From Acidobacteriota bacterium (GTDB lineage: Bacteria; Acidobacteriota; Terriglobia; Acidiferrales; UBA7541), in assembly GCA_021818865.1 (NCBI GenBank), contig JAKASX010000001.1, positions 83,058 to 147,057 of the forward strand: DNA of 64,000 bases. The letters run 5' to 3'. Positions within the stretch are counted from its first letter, which is position 1. Each line of letters begins with the position of its first letter. The translations under genes were made by a program, and so were the position numbers. Positions 9,259-22,295 of the stretch are shown in pieces. The notes under the pieces were generated by a model. The model saw nothing but the letters and a program-made list of their open reading frames with translations, was not told the DNA's origin and made no database searches.

Positions 9259-10830
9259 TCATTTCCGCCGCGCGCGGTAGCTGCGCCAGGCGTTGCGCAG
9301 GCCCCGCCAGCGCTCGGCGGCTCTCGCGCCGAACAGCGCGGCGAGCATGCCCTCGGCCAGTTCCACCACGCCGCGGTCGTAGGGAAACCACCACGGCTTC
9401 GTTCCTCGCGGGAAAACGTCTCTGTCCACGTATTTTACTTGAACCATTTCCTCGACGCCGCTTTCGCCGTGCGTGCGCCCCCAGCCGCTCGCGCCACGGC
9501 CGCCGTGCGGAGCTTCGGCGATTCCGTAGCAGCTCACGACGTCGTTGATCATCACCGAACCGCAACACAACTGGCGCGCGAGCGATTCCCCGCGCCGCCG
9601 GTCCGCGGTCCAAACGCTTGCACCGAGACCGAACGGAGTTTCGTTCGCCAGACGCACCGCTTCCTCCGCGTCCGCGGCAGGAGCAATCGCGAGCACTGGG
9701 CCGAAAGTCTCCTCCTGCATCAGCAGCATCTCGGGCTCGACGCCCGAAATCACCGTTGGTTCGAAAAACATCGGGCCCAAATCGCGCCGGCGTTTGCCCC
9801 CGGTCAGAACGCGCGCGCCGCGCTTCACGGCGTCGGCGAGTTGGCGTTCGACGCGCTCGATCTGGCGCTCGTGAATCATCGGGCCGACGTCCGTTTCCGG
9901 ATCGAGTCCGGAGCCGAGCCGCAATTTTTTCGTTTTTTCGACACACAACTCCGTGAAGCGCCCGGCCACGCCGGGCTCGACGTAAATTCGTTCGACGGAA
10001 AGACACGCCTGACCGCAATTCGTCATGCCGCCCCACACCGCTCCGCTCGACGCCGCGTCGAGATCGGCGTCGCTCAATACGATCATCGCGTCCTTCCCGC
10101 CGAGTTCGAGCACCGAAGGAATCAGCCGCCGCGCGCACGCTTCAGCCACCAGCCGTCCCGTGGCCACGCTGCCGGTAAAACTCACCTTGTCTGGCCCGGC
10201 TTCGATCAGCGCGCGGCCCAATTCGCCCGGTCCCTGAATCACCTGCACCAGATCCACCGGCAAGCCGGCCTGATCGAAGAGTTCCCCCACCAACGCGCCG
10301 CACCACGGCACCAACTCGGAGGGTTTCAGAATCACCGCGTTGCCAGCGACGAGCGCGGCGGCGATGGTTGTCATCGGAATCGCGAGCGGATAATTCCACG
10401 GCGCGATCACCGCGACCACGCCGTACGGTTCGCGTTCCACCCATCCGCGTTTTCCCTTGAAGACCGGATTGTGATGCGCGAGGCGCCTCGGCGCGAGGAG
10501 GCTGGCGGCGTGGCGCTCGTGCCAGCGCACCGAATCGAGCGAAACCAAAACGTCCGAGAGCAGCGCTTCGCCGAGCGGCTTGCCCGTTTCCCGCGCCACT
10601 ACTTCGGCAATTTCGCGCGCCCGCGCCAGCATGACCGAGGCGAGCGATTCCAGGCGCTTGGCACGCTGCGCCGCGCCGAGCCTCGCCCAATCGCGCTGGG
10701 CGCTGCGAGCGTGTTCCATCACGCGGCCGAGTTCCCCCGCCGTGGTGCACTCGAAGCGCCCGATCGTTTCACCGGTCGCACGATCCATCGATTCGAGATG
10801 GGTCGCCGCGCGCGGCGGTTGCTCTTTCAT
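9259..10830 (-). CDS. NAD(P)-dependent aldehyde dehydrogenase
   Basis: 523 residues. Catalytic landmarks are clear: APWNYP with the oxyanion Asn at about 146, LELGGKDAMIV with the general-base Glu at about 242, and NCGQACLS with the nucleophilic Cys at about 276. ETFGPVLAI and the ESGVEEMVQVKYVD segment near the end are also family features. The protein oxidises an aldehyde to an acid; succinate-semialdehyde and benzaldehyde-type enzymes share these motifs, so the substrate is open. The C-terminal 35 residues after the usual end are Arg/Ala-rich. It lies 43 bases upstream of the isopropylmalate-synthase-like gene on the same strand. Confidence 0.9.
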   Translation of the reverse strand: MKEQPPRAATHLESMDRATGETIGRFECTTAGELGRVMEHARSAQRDWARLGAAQRAKRLESLASVMLARAREIAEVVARETGKPLGEALLSDVLVSLDSVRWHERHAASLLAPRRLAHHNPVFKGKRGWVEREPYGVVAVIAPWNYPLAIPMTTIAAALVAGNAVILKPSELVPWCGALVGELFDQAGLPVDLVQVIQGPGELGRALIEAGPDKVSFTGSVATGRLVAEACARRLIPSVLELGGKDAMIVLSDADLDAASSGAVWGGMTNCGQACLSVERIYVEPGVAGRFTELCVEKTKKLRLGSGLDPETDVGPMIHERQIERVERQLADAVKRGARVLTGGKRRRDLGPMFFEPTVISGVEPEMLLMQEETFGPVLAIAPAADAEEAVRLANETPFGLGASVWTADRRRGESLARQLCCGSVMINDVVSCYGIAEAPHGGRGASGWGRTHGESGVEEMVQVKYVDRDVFPRGTKPWWFPYDRGVVELAEGMLAALFGARAAERWRGLRNAWRSYRARRK

Positions 10831-10879
10831 GTTTCCGCGCCTCTCTCGTTTGGGCCGCTGGCGACGGCGTGGCCGCGCT

Positions 10880-11713
10880 TTACCGCGGCTCGATGCGCCA
10901 CGGCTCGGAATATTCCACCGAAACGAGCGCGAGTCCCTGCGCCGGCACCGTCGGGCCCGAGCGCGACCTATCGTGCACGCGAAACAATTCTACGATGTCC
11001 TCGATCGTCAGACGGCCGCGTCCCACATCGAGCAAAGTACCCGCCAGCTTCCGCACCATGTGCCGCAGAAACGATTTTCCCCGCACCAAGTAAACCAACT
11101 CTTCTTCGTGCTCGTCCACGTCCCTCGCGGCGACGGCTTCCGCCGCGCGAAACGCCGGCACTGCGCGGCGAATCAACTCCGAACGAAAAACCTCGCGCTG
11201 GGGATTGATCTCGCGCTCGTCCGCTTCGGCGCCGGCCGAAGCTGCAAACGAGGTGAAATCGTGTTCGCCCTCGAAGAGCCGCGCTGCTTCCATCATTTTC
11301 CGCTCGTCGAGCGGAAAGGGGTAGTGGAGAGCGTAGCGGCGGTCGAACGGGCTCATCACGCGGCCGCGGAAAATCCGGTATTGGTAGGTTTTCGCCATCG
11401 CGTCCCATCGTGCATGGAAACGCGGTTGGGTTTCCTCGGCGTGCACCACGCGAATTGCGTCGGGAAGGAGGGCGTTGAACGCGCGCTGCAATTCCGGCGG
11501 ATCGAGCCGCGTATCGGCGCGGAAATTCGCCACCTGGCCCAGCGCGTGAACACCGGCGTCGGTGCGGCCGGCGCCCTGCACCACCGTTCGCGCGCCCACG
11601 AGCCGCTCAGCAATCTCCGTGAGCGCGCCCTGGATCGTCGGGCGTCCCGGCTGAGTCTGCCAGCCGTGGAAATCGGCGCCGTCATAGGCGATCGTCAGCT
11701 TGAAATTCTTCAT
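10880..11713 (-). CDS. truA: tRNA pseudouridine(38-40) synthase TruA
   Basis: 277 residues beginning MKNFKLTIAYDGADFHGWQ, the typical TruA start. The catalytic Asp is in GAGRTDAGVHALGQV (about residue 52). Later family blocks are RFHARWDAMAKTYQYRI and GKSFLRHMVRKLAGTLLDVG. TruA isomerises uridines at positions 38-40 of the anticodon stem of many tRNAs. The frame stays open upstream, but that extension has no conserved sequence, and the ATG at 11713 matches the family start. It follows pyrE by 67 bases on the same strand, so both are probably read from the pyrE promoter. Confidence 0.96.
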   Translation of the reverse strand: MKNFKLTIAYDGADFHGWQTQPGRPTIQGALTEIAERLVGARTVVQGAGRTDAGVHALGQVANFRADTRLDPPELQRAFNALLPDAIRVVHAEETQPRFHARWDAMAKTYQYRIFRGRVMSPFDRRYALHYPFPLDERKMMEAARLFEGEHDFTSFAASAGAEADEREINPQREVFRSELIRRAVPAFRAAEAVAARDVDEHEEELVYLVRGKSFLRHMVRKLAGTLLDVGRGRLTIEDIVELFRVHDRSRSGPTVPAQGLALVSVEYSEPWRIEPR

Positions 11714-11780
11714 GGCAGGAAAAAAGACCGCATTTTTCGAAGCCTTCGGATCGCCGAGGAAGCCGAAACGCCGAGGCCAA

Positions 11781-12368
11781 CTATTTCTGCGCTTCCTTGA
11801 AGCGGCTGCCGGGACGCACGGCCACGCTTCCCCCTCGGCACAACGGGCAATCCTTTTCCTCGTAGCTCGGGATCGCAATTTCCACGAGCGCCGCTGCCGG
11901 CACTTTCCAGTCGATTGCACCGCCGCTGCGATCCACCAGCGCGGCCAGCGCGACCACGCGACCGCCTTCGGCTTCCACCACTTCCCATCCCTCGCGCGTG
12001 GATTTGCCCGTCGTCCACACGTCCTCGACCACCAGAATTCGCTCGCCCGGCGCGATATGGAATCCGCGCCGCAATGCCATTTTGCCGCTGGGGTCCCTTT
12101 CGACGAACATGGCGCGCACGCTGAGAGCGCGCGCCACTTCGTGTCCCAAAATCAGTCCGCCCAGCGCGAGCGAAACGACGGCGTCGATCCGGATCCCGCG
12201 TAAGCGCTCGGCAAGAGCGCGCCCCAGCGCTTCGGCGTGTTCGGGATGCGCGAGCACCAGCGCGCATTGCACATAGGTGCCACTGTGCCGGCCGGAAGAG
12301 AGCACGAAATGCCCGTGCCGCACGGCGCCCACGCTTTCGAGCAGTTGTTCGATCGTCTCTTTTTCCAC
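11781..12368 (-). CDS. pyrE: Orotate phosphoribosyltransferase
   Basis: 195 residues from GTG at 12368. It converts orotate and PRPP to OMP in pyrimidine synthesis. Seen: FVLSSGRHSGTYVQ, the AVVSLALGGLILGHEVA phosphate loop, FVERDPSGKMALRRGF, and the PRPP-binding ILVVEDVWTTGKSTREG. The C-terminus has a Cys pair (KDCPLCRGG), seen in some longer PyrE proteins. A TTG at 12413 would add 15 residues, but that TTG is the first triplet of the -35 box TTGACA, so I reject it. The GTG has an AGGCGG sequence about nine bases upstream, at the very 5' end of the predicted mRNA. Confidence 0.94.
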   Translation of the reverse strand: MEKETIEQLLESVGAVRHGHFVLSSGRHSGTYVQCALVLAHPEHAEALGRALAERLRGIRIDAVVSLALGGLILGHEVARALSVRAMFVERDPSGKMALRRGFHIAPGERILVVEDVWTTGKSTREGWEVVEAEGGRVVALAALVDRSGGAIDWKVPAAALVEIAIPSYEEKDCPLCRGGSVAVRPGSRFKEAQK

Positions 12369-12384
12369 GGCGTTCGTCCGCCTG

Positions 12385-12413
12385 AATGTACGAGCCACGC
12401 CCACCGGTGTCAA
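12385..12413 (-). promoter_or_regulatory. Sigma-70-type promoter of pyrE-truA
   Basis: Minus strand: TTGACA (12413-12408), 17-base spacer, TACATT (12390-12385). The predicted start of transcription is near 12378, ten bases before the GTG of pyrE. It lies in the gap shared with the divergent permease genes. Confidence 0.75.
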
Positions 12414-12677
12414 CTCCCGAAGCGACTAATTACCCGCGGACAAGCCGCGCCGAGTGGTCGTGAGGACGCCCCGCCGGAAGCCGTCCGGCTGTCCGTTTTC
12501 GGACGCCCCCGTTCCACAGACGGGCAAAATCGTACGCTCAGGCGGCCGGGCCATCCGCAACCCATTCTCCTGAAAGAGAAAACGGGAGCCAGGATGGCAA
12601 GAAGTGTGCGAGACTCTTTCGCGTGTCGTCCCCGGTCCGTGCTTCTGGCCGGGGAAACGCGGGCGGGAGGAGGCGTG

Positions 12678-15443
<2,766 letters not shown>

Positions 15444-15479
15444 CTTGCGCCCATCAGCCGCGAAGGCGAGGATTGCCGG

Positions 15480-17960
15480 ATGACGCAACTCTGGCGCGAC
15501 ATGCGGCTGGGTCTGCGCTCGCTGGTGAAGAGCCCGGGTTTCACCGCGATTGCCGTGCTTACGCTCGCGCTGGGCATCGGTGCGAATACGGCGATTTTCA
15601 GCATCATCGACGCCGAGTTGCTGCACCCGCTGCCGTATCCGCAGGCCAGCCGTTTGGTGGCGTTTTACACGACCGACGTCAAGCGCCATGAGTTGAACGG
15701 CCGGCTTTCGTACTCACTGTTTCAGCAGTTGCGCCCCGCCGTCTCCACGCAAGCCGCAATGGCGGGCTACGTGGCGTGGCCTTTCACCATCACGCATCCG
15801 GGACAGCCGAAGACCGTGCTTGGAGTTCTTTGCACAAGCTCCTTTTTCCGCGTGCTTGGCCTGCGGCCCAAGCTCGGCCGATTTTTCACGGCTGCCGACC
15901 GGCGTCAAGGGCAACCAGCGGTTCTGGTGAGCGAAGAGCTGTGGCGGAAGCGGCTGGCTGCCGATCCGGGAATCGTTGGGAAAACTATCGAGCTCGATCA
16001 CCGCTCGTACATCGTTCTTGGCGTGGTGCCCGAGAGCGCGCGATTTCCCATCCTGCCGGGCACGCCCGAGGTCTGGATGCAGGTTTCGACAGCCAGCGTT
16101 AACCAACTCGTGGGCTCGTTTGCGAGCTCGCTGGCCAGCGCGCTGCCCTCCAAGCACAAAGAGGGCTTCGACCCGGTCAATTTCGATCTTCTTAAGGTGA
16201 TCGGCCGTCTTTCGGGAGGCGCAACGCTGGAGCAGGTCAACGCGCGAGCCGTGGCGATGACGGCGGCTTTCGTCGCCGCCCATCCGCACGACTATCGGGG
16301 CGTGGGCATGCGTGTGGCCCTGCTGGAACGAGAGGTACAAAAAGGGCACCGCAAGGCGCTCCTGCTGCTTCTGGGAGCCGTCGGTTTGGTGCTGCTGATC
16401 GCCTGCGCCAACGTAGCCAGCCTTCTTCTCGCTCGCGCCACGGCACGGCAGCGGGAAATGGCGTTACGGCTGGCGCTGGGCGCGGGCAAGGGCGCGATTC
16501 TGCGGCAAATGATCGTCGAAAGCCTGGAACTGGCCATTTTCGGTGGCGCGCTCGGCGCTTATCTTGCCGATCTTGCCTCACGCAGCCTTCCCCACTGGCT
16601 TCCGAAAAGTCTTTCCCACATACCCGAAGCCGGAATGAGCGCAGACGTTTTGCTGTTCACCGCCGGCGTTTCGGTCCTCGCCGGGCTCTTGTTCGGCTCG
16701 TTTCCCGCATGGGGACTGGCCGACCTGAAGGTTTATGAATCGCTGAAGGAGGGCGGGCGCGGGACGAGTGCGGGAATTTCCGGCAAGCGGCTGCGCGGAG
16801 CGTTGGTTGTGGCCGAGGTGGCGCTTGCGGTGGTTCTGCTCAGCGGTTCCGGATTGCTCCTGCACAGCCTGATCAAAACTCTTCGCGTCAATCCCGGCTA
16901 CAATCCCCGCTCCGTCCTGCTGGCGCAGATCCAGCTGCCCACGCGTCAATATCCTCAACCTGAACAATGGAGAACTTTCGTCGTTGCCGCCATCGCGCGC
17001 CTGCGCGCGATTCCCGGCGTTCAGGAAGCGGCAGCTGCGGTCACCCCGCCGCTCGCCCCCGAGCACATCGGCCTGAACCTGGGTTATTCGCTCGCCGGGC
17101 ATCCCCTGCCCGAAAACGAGCAGCCTACGGCTTTCCTTCTCCCCATCAGCCCCGGCTATTTCCACCTGATGGATATTCCCTTGCTTCGCGGGCGTGGATT
17201 CAACGACGGCGATCAGTTCGATTCCACGAAGGTGTGCGTGGTGCCCCGCGACCTGGCGGAAAACGAGTTTGGCGCGAAGAGCCCACTCGGCAGGCAGCTG
17301 GTTTTCACCCATGCCGGAGGGATGTGCGAAATCGTCGGCGAAACGGGCACGGTGATCGAGGGTGGGCTCACGTCGAAAGCTCAACCTTCCATTTACGTTC
17401 CCTATACGCAATTTTCGCTGCCATTCGTCAGCTTCGTCCTGCGCAGCCCGCTCGGTCCCTCGACGGCGCTGCCGCAGTTGCGCGACGCGATTCATGCGGT
17501 CGCGCCGGGCGTGCCCGTCGAGAAGGTCTATGCGATGGAGGATTTGCTGCGTCAAAGCACCGAAACGGAGCGATTCCAGACGCTGCTCGTCGGCATCTTC
17601 GCGGCGCTGGCGACGCTGCTGGCCGCGGTGGGCATTTCCGGCGTTTTGAGCTATTCCGTCAGCCGGCGCACGCAGGAAATCGGCGTGCGGATGGCGCTGG
17701 GAGCGACGCCTGGCGGCGTATTGCGGCAGGTAGTGGGCGAAGGACTGCGCCTGGTGGCGATTGGTGGATTCATCGGCCTTGGCGCCGCGCTGGGCCTCAC
17801 CCGGCTGATGCGCAATCTGCTGTTCGGCGTAGGCCCCGCCGACGCAATCACCTACGTTGGGGTCGCCTTGCTGCTTCTGCTCGTGGCGCTACTGGCCTGC
17901 GCGTTGCCGGCTCGCCGCGCCGCGAAAACCGATCCCAGCATCGCCCTGCGCTATGAATAA
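15480..17960 (+). CDS. Second acidobacterial duplicated orphan permease (ADOP, MacB/FtsX-like)
   Basis: 826 residues, paralogous to the gene 36 bases upstream: WRDMRLGLRSLVKSPGFT, a MacB-type periplasmic core, an FtsX block (LLIACANVASLLLARATARQREMALRLALGAGK), a second core and a final FtsX block (VSRRTQEIGVRMALGATPGGVLRQVVGEG). About eight transmembrane helices are expected. The spacing and common strand point to one transcript with the first permease and the TolC-like gene. Because neither permease has its own ATPase, energy must come from an ATPase encoded elsewhere, or the proteins act in a way not yet known. The two may form a heterodimer; this is inference. Confidence 0.92.
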   Translation: MTQLWRDMRLGLRSLVKSPGFTAIAVLTLALGIGANTAIFSIIDAELLHPLPYPQASRLVAFYTTDVKRHELNGRLSYSLFQQLRPAVSTQAAMAGYVAWPFTITHPGQPKTVLGVLCTSSFFRVLGLRPKLGRFFTAADRRQGQPAVLVSEELWRKRLAADPGIVGKTIELDHRSYIVLGVVPESARFPILPGTPEVWMQVSTASVNQLVGSFASSLASALPSKHKEGFDPVNFDLLKVIGRLSGGATLEQVNARAVAMTAAFVAAHPHDYRGVGMRVALLEREVQKGHRKALLLLLGAVGLVLLIACANVASLLLARATARQREMALRLALGAGKGAILRQMIVESLELAIFGGALGAYLADLASRSLPHWLPKSLSHIPEAGMSADVLLFTAGVSVLAGLLFGSFPAWGLADLKVYESLKEGGRGTSAGISGKRLRGALVVAEVALAVVLLSGSGLLLHSLIKTLRVNPGYNPRSVLLAQIQLPTRQYPQPEQWRTFVVAAIARLRAIPGVQEAAAAVTPPLAPEHIGLNLGYSLAGHPLPENEQPTAFLLPISPGYFHLMDIPLLRGRGFNDGDQFDSTKVCVVPRDLAENEFGAKSPLGRQLVFTHAGGMCEIVGETGTVIEGGLTSKAQPSIYVPYTQFSLPFVSFVLRSPLGPSTALPQLRDAIHAVAPGVPVEKVYAMEDLLRQSTETERFQTLLVGIFAALATLLAAVGISGVLSYSVSRRTQEIGVRMALGATPGGVLRQVVGEGLRLVAIGGFIGLGAALGLTRLMRNLLFGVGPADAITYVGVALLLLLVALLACALPARRAAKTDPSIALRYE

Positions 17961-18092
17961 CCGGATACGGGGCGATGAAAAAGGCTGGCAAACAGCAAAT
18001 TCCCGGAAATTCCGGAAACAAAAGGGCTCTGGTTCGCGTTCCATAGTAGTGCACAAAGACCACCTGCAAGAAACTGCATCTGGGAGAAGGAA

Positions 18093-20096
18093 ATGAGCAA
18101 GAAGTCCGTCTATCGCACGATTGCTGTAACGCTGTCCATGCTGCTGGCGCTGGGCATGCCGGTCGGAGTTTTCGCCCAAACGACGCAAACGCCGGGGGCG
18201 GCCGGCTCTTCGCAGTCGCAAAAATCCGCGCAACCCGCGTCCGCGCAAGCCGCGCCGCCACTCAAGGTGACCGCCGGCACTGAATACATGAAGGATATTC
18301 CGTTTTTCCCGACGTCCATCAGGCCCTTCCTCCAACGGCGCGTGCCGCAGTCGACGCTGACGAATTCTCCCACGATCCAGCAGATGATTCACGACGGCAA
18401 GCTCACGCTGAGCCTCGAGGACGCCGTTCGCCTGGCCGTCGAAAACAATCTGAACATCGAAGTACAGCGCTACACCACGTGGATCCAGGACACCAACGTT
18501 TTGCGGCAAGAGGCTGGCTCGCCCTACGCCCCCAACTTCGATCCGATGGTCACCTCTTCGCTCGGCTGGTCGCGCGCCTCGATTCCCATCAACAACCCCT
18601 TCATTTCCGGTACCGGCGTTTCCACGCTCTCGGCACTCACCGACTACAACGGCACGGCCAATTTCACCTACAGCCAGGGATTCAAGACCGGCACTGAGGT
18701 CGGAGTCCTATTCAACAACTCGCGCACTTCGTCGACCTCAACCGCCAACTTCTTCAATCCTGCCGTCACCACGACGCTAGGCTATACGTTCCAACAACAG
18801 CTGCTCAAAGGGTTCGGCACTCTGCCGAACACCCGCTACATCGTCGAGGCCAAAATCGAATCGCGAGCCGCGCGCGACACTCTTGCTACCGAAGTGATGA
18901 CGATCGTCGGGCAGGTGGAAACGGCCTATTGGAACCTGGTGTACGCACTCGCCAACGTCAGCGTGCAGCAAACGCAGGTGGAGTGGGCGCAGAAAAACCT
19001 CCAAGCGACGCAGGCGCAGCTCAAAATCGGCACGCTCGCCCAGCTTGACGTCGTAACCGCCGAATCGCAACTAGCGACGAACCAGCAGGGGCTGATCGTC
19101 GCGCAAACCAACGCCCAACAGTCTGAAACCGTTCTGCTCAATTTGATCACGCGGGACCCAATGGCCGCCGGACTCTCTCACCTTCAGATCGTTCCCACCG
19201 ACAGCATCAATACGCCGCCCAAGGTGGAAATCATTCCCTACCGCGACGCCGTCGAAGAGGCGTGGCAGAGCCGGCCCGATCTGCTCGCCACGGAACTCGG
19301 CGTCAAAGTGGACGACATCGAAGTGAAAGCGACGCGCAACGCTCTGCTGCCCACGTTGACGCTTTCCGGCGAGTACAGTTCCGAGGGTTTGGCCGGCAAC
19401 ACGCGGACCGTCACGGAGGTTCCGACGGCCTTTGCGCCCGACCTCAATGCGCCGGTTCTCAACGCGAGCGGACAACCGATCACTCTGGGTGGCGAACCGA
19501 TCTACGCCGGCACACCCTCTCAATTCGCCACTTCCGTCGCAACCGCGCAGGCCGGGCTGCTGGATTCGTGGGACACGATGATCCACAGCAATTTTCCCGC
19601 CTACCAGTTCGGGCTTACGCTCAGCTTCCCACTGCGCAACCGCACGGCGCAGGCCGATAGCGCGCAGGCTCTGCTCACCCAGCGGCAAGCCGTGGTGAAC
19701 GTCCAGGTGCTCAAAAACACCATCGCCTCTTCCGTTCGTCAGGCGCAAATCGCCATGCAGCAGGGCGTTGCAAGCGTTCACGCCGCCGTGGAGGCCACGC
19801 GGCTGGCGCAGGAATCGCTCGATGCCGAACAGAAGAAATTCCAGCTCGGCGTCGCCACCGATTACGACGTCATCCTCTACGAACGCGACCTGGCCAGCGC
19901 GCAAGGCGCCGAAATCCAGGCCAAAGCCAGCCTGCTCGAAGCCGTCGCAAACTTCAATCTGGCGGTCGGCCGTAGTCTGCAGGTGCACAACATCTCGATC
20001 GCCGACGCTTCGTCCGGCCACGTTTACCGTGCGCCGCTCATCCCCGGCGCGCCGGTCAAACCGTTCACTTTGTTCCCCACGCGCCAGGGCCGGTAG
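18093..20096 (+). CDS. TolC-family outer-membrane efflux protein
   Basis: 667 residues with a signal peptide ending near MPVGVFAQ and a GAAGGAA ribosome site. It has two outer-membrane-efflux repeats: the first begins LSLEDAVRLAVENNLNIEVQRY and continues through long helices such as VGQVETAYWNLVYALANVSVQQTQ; the second begins VEEAWQSRPDLLATELGVKVDDIEVKATRNALLPTLTL. The helical hairpins ending in FQLGVATDYDVILYERDLASAQ are typical. TolC-like trimers form the outer-membrane channel for tripartite efflux. It lies 132 bases after the second ADOP gene. A membrane-fusion (HlyD-like) adaptor gene is not present, so the path between permease and channel is incomplete here. Confidence 0.92.
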   Translation: MSKKSVYRTIAVTLSMLLALGMPVGVFAQTTQTPGAAGSSQSQKSAQPASAQAAPPLKVTAGTEYMKDIPFFPTSIRPFLQRRVPQSTLTNSPTIQQMIHDGKLTLSLEDAVRLAVENNLNIEVQRYTTWIQDTNVLRQEAGSPYAPNFDPMVTSSLGWSRASIPINNPFISGTGVSTLSALTDYNGTANFTYSQGFKTGTEVGVLFNNSRTSSTSTANFFNPAVTTTLGYTFQQQLLKGFGTLPNTRYIVEAKIESRAARDTLATEVMTIVGQVETAYWNLVYALANVSVQQTQVEWAQKNLQATQAQLKIGTLAQLDVVTAESQLATNQQGLIVAQTNAQQSETVLLNLITRDPMAAGLSHLQIVPTDSINTPPKVEIIPYRDAVEEAWQSRPDLLATELGVKVDDIEVKATRNALLPTLTLSGEYSSEGLAGNTRTVTEVPTAFAPDLNAPVLNASGQPITLGGEPIYAGTPSQFATSVATAQAGLLDSWDTMIHSNFPAYQFGLTLSFPLRNRTAQADSAQALLTQRQAVVNVQVLKNTIASSVRQAQIAMQQGVASVHAAVEATRLAQESLDAEQKKFQLGVATDYDVILYERDLASAQGAEIQAKASLLEAVANFNLAVGRSLQVHNISIADASSGHVYRAPLIPGAPVKPFTLFPTRQGR

Positions 20097-20127
20097 CCGC
20101 AAGCGTTACACACTGAATCGTCACCCG

Positions 20128-20167
20128 ACGGCGGTGAGGAAACCAGTTCCTCGCCGCCGTTTCGTTT
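20128..20167 (+). terminator. Rho-independent terminator after the TolC-like gene
   Basis: A 14-base-pair stem (left arm 20128-20141, right arm 20147-20160) with a single G-U pair and an ACCAG loop, followed by TTCGTTT. It starts 31 bases past the stop codon and marks the end of the permease-channel transcript. Confidence 0.8.
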
Positions 20168-20395
20168 CCGCCTCCAAAAACCGTCCACGTTCAACACGCA
20201 CAGGCTCCGGCGGTCGCCGAAGCCGGCTTCCCTCGGCGCAATGGACAATTCCTGCTCCTCGGCCCTTTATTGGAGCGTTTCGGCACTCTTGCGGCGCCCT
20301 TGCGCTTGGCACTAAGATGCAATCAACAAGCGGCGCCCAGAGCGATCCGACGTTTCCCTGCGCTTGACGCGCCGCGCCGCGGGAAAAGGAGCGCT

Positions 20396-22114
20396 ATGGG
20401 CGATAAGAACGAACTGAACCGGCATGCGGGCGGAGCGGCAATCGAGGGCGAAACGCCGCGCAGCCCGTCGGCCAGTGAACGCGAATGGGAAGCTCGCGTG
20501 CTCCAGCCGACGCTCGAAAAATCTCCTGAGCGCCAGACCGAATTCACTACCGTTTCCGGCCATCCGATTCGCCGCCTCTACACGCCCGCGGACGTCGCCG
20601 ATCTCGATTTCGAACGCGAAATCGGATTTCCCGGCCAGCCGCCGTACGCGCGCGGCATCCATCCGACGATGTACCGCGGCCGCCTGTGGACGATGCGCCA
20701 ATTCGCGGGATTCGGCACGCCGGAGGATACCAATCGCCGCTTCCGCTACCTGCTCGAACAGGGCCAGACGGGACTTTCCGTCGCTTTCGATCTGCCCACG
20801 CTGATGGGTTACGACAGCGACCATCCGCTTTCAGAAGGCGAAGTAGGCAAATGCGGTGTTGCGATCAGTTCGCTCGCGGATATGGAAACGCTTTTCGACC
20901 GGATTCCGCTCGGCGACGTCACCACTTCGATGACGATCAATTCGCCGGCTGCGGTGATCTGGGCGATGTACCTGGCCGTGGCGGAAAAACAAGGCGCGGA
21001 CTGGAACAAAATTTCCGGAACCATCCAGAACGACATCCTGAAGGAATACATCGCGCAAAAAGAATATATCTATCCCCCGGCGCCCTCGATGCGCTTGGTG
21101 ATCGATACGTTCGCCTTCGGCGTCGAACGCACCCCCCGTTTCAACGTCATCTCGATTTCCGGCTATCACATTCGCGAAGCCGGCTCGACGGCGATACAGG
21201 AACTTGCCTTCACGCTGCGCGACGGTATGGAATACGTCGAATGGGCGCTGCGGCGCGGGATGGACATCGACGAATTCGGTCCGCGGCTTTCGTTCTTCTT
21301 CAATTCCCACAACGATTTCTTCGAGGAGATCGCGAAATTCCGCGCCGCCCGCCGCATCTGGCAACAGGCGACGCGCGAGCGCTACGGCGCGAAAAATCCG
21401 CGTACCTGGGCGCTGCGTTTCCACACGCAAACCGCCGGTTGCTCGCTCACCGCGCAGCAGCCTTATAACAACGTGGTGCGAACGGCGATTCAGGCTTTGG
21501 CGGCCGTTCTCGGAGGCACGCAATCCCTCCACACGAATTCGCTGGACGAAGCCTGGGCGCTGCCGACAGAATTCGCCGCCACGCTCGCGCTGCGCACGCA
21601 ACAGATCATCGCGCACGAGAGCGGCGTGACGAATACGGCCGATCCGCTGGGCGGTTCGTACTTCGTCGAATCGCTCACGGGCGAAGTGGAGCGCGGCGCG
21701 TGGGAATACATCGAGAAAATCGATTCGCTCGGCGGGATGGTGGCCGCGGTCGAGCGCGGCTATCCACAGCGCGAAATCGCGGAAGCTTCCTATCGCTATC
21801 AAATGGCCGTGGACCGCAAGGAGAAGATCATCGTCGGCGTCAACGAATACGCCGGCGAGGATCAACCGATCGAAATCCTGAAGATCGACGAAAGCGTCGC
21901 GCGGCGCCAGAACGAGCGCTTGCGCCAAGTGCGCGCCGAACGCTCGCAAGAAGGGGTCAGTCGCCGCCTTCAGGCCCTCCGTCACGCCGCCGAAGGCGAC
22001 GAAAACCTGATGCCGCACATCTACGACGCGGTGAAAGCGTACGCCACGCTCGGCGAAATCTGCGACGCGATGCGCGAAGTCTTCGGCACCTACGAAGAAG
22101 TCGCCATCACCTGA
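20396..22114 (+). CDS. B12-dependent acyl-CoA mutase, large subunit (isobutyryl-CoA-mutase-like)
   Basis: 572 residues from ATG at 20396, which has AAGGAG. This is the substrate-binding TIM barrel of the methylmalonyl-CoA mutase family without the B12 domain, which is encoded 181 bases downstream. In methylmalonyl-CoA mutase, Tyr89 and Arg207 bind the free carboxylate. Here the aligned residues are Phe103 (TMRQFAGFG) and Gln221 (KEYIAQKEY), as in isobutyryl-CoA mutase (Phe80, Gln198). The catalytic His is at 258 ([12 protein letters not shown]). The 118- and 37-residue spacings match exactly. I therefore expect isobutyryl-/n-butyryl-CoA interconversion or a similar neutral substrate, although database names often say methylmalonyl-CoA mutase. 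A weak promoter candidate has TAAGAT at 20313-20318. Confidence 0.88.
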   Translation: MGDKNELNRHAGGAAIEGETPRSPSASEREWEARVLQPTLEKSPERQTEFTTVSGHPIRRLYTPADVADLDFEREIGFPGQPPYARGIHPTMYRGRLWTMRQFAGFGTPEDTNRRFRYLLEQGQTGLSVAFDLPTLMGYDSDHPLSEGEVGKCGVAISSLADMETLFDRIPLGDVTTSMTINSPAAVIWAMYLAVAEKQGADWNKISGTIQNDILKEYIAQKEYIYPPAPSMRLVIDTFAFGVERTPRFNVISISGYHIREAGSTAIQELAFTLRDGMEYVEWALRRGMDIDEFGPRLSFFFNSHNDFFEEIAKFRAARRIWQQATRERYGAKNPRTWALRFHTQTAGCSLTAQQPYNNVVRTAIQALAAVLGGTQSLHTNSLDEAWALPTEFAATLALRTQQIIAHESGVTNTADPLGGSYFVESLTGEVERGAWEYIEKIDSLGGMVAAVERGYPQREIAEASYRYQMAVDRKEKIIVGVNEYAGEDQPIEILKIDESVARRQNERLRQVRAERSQEGVSRRLQALRHAAEGDENLMPHIYDAVKAYATLGEICDAMREVFGTYEEVAIT

Positions 22115-22295
22115 GTACCCATCCGTTTCCGTCGCGGAATGGCCTCAATTGGGACTGGCGCGGCCGCGCTGCCTGCCGAACGCGCGTGGGCAATCCAAGC
22201 GCCGTGCCGTGAATCTGCGCGGGCTCCATGGTAAGCTCATCGGCTGGCCCGCGGGGAACCGAGCGCGTTCGCGGGCACTGAGGAATACTCGGACC

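Noticed and set aside
12237..12677. N-terminal extension of the first ADOP permease back to 12237
   Set aside because: It would overlap pyrE and its promoter. The ATG at 12678 has AGGAGG and the typical family N-terminus.
22115..22295. Possible riboswitch (cobalamin) between the mutase subunits
   Set aside because: No B12-box-like sequence or convincing multi-stem fold is visible; the gap is short and follows an upstream gene of the same complex.
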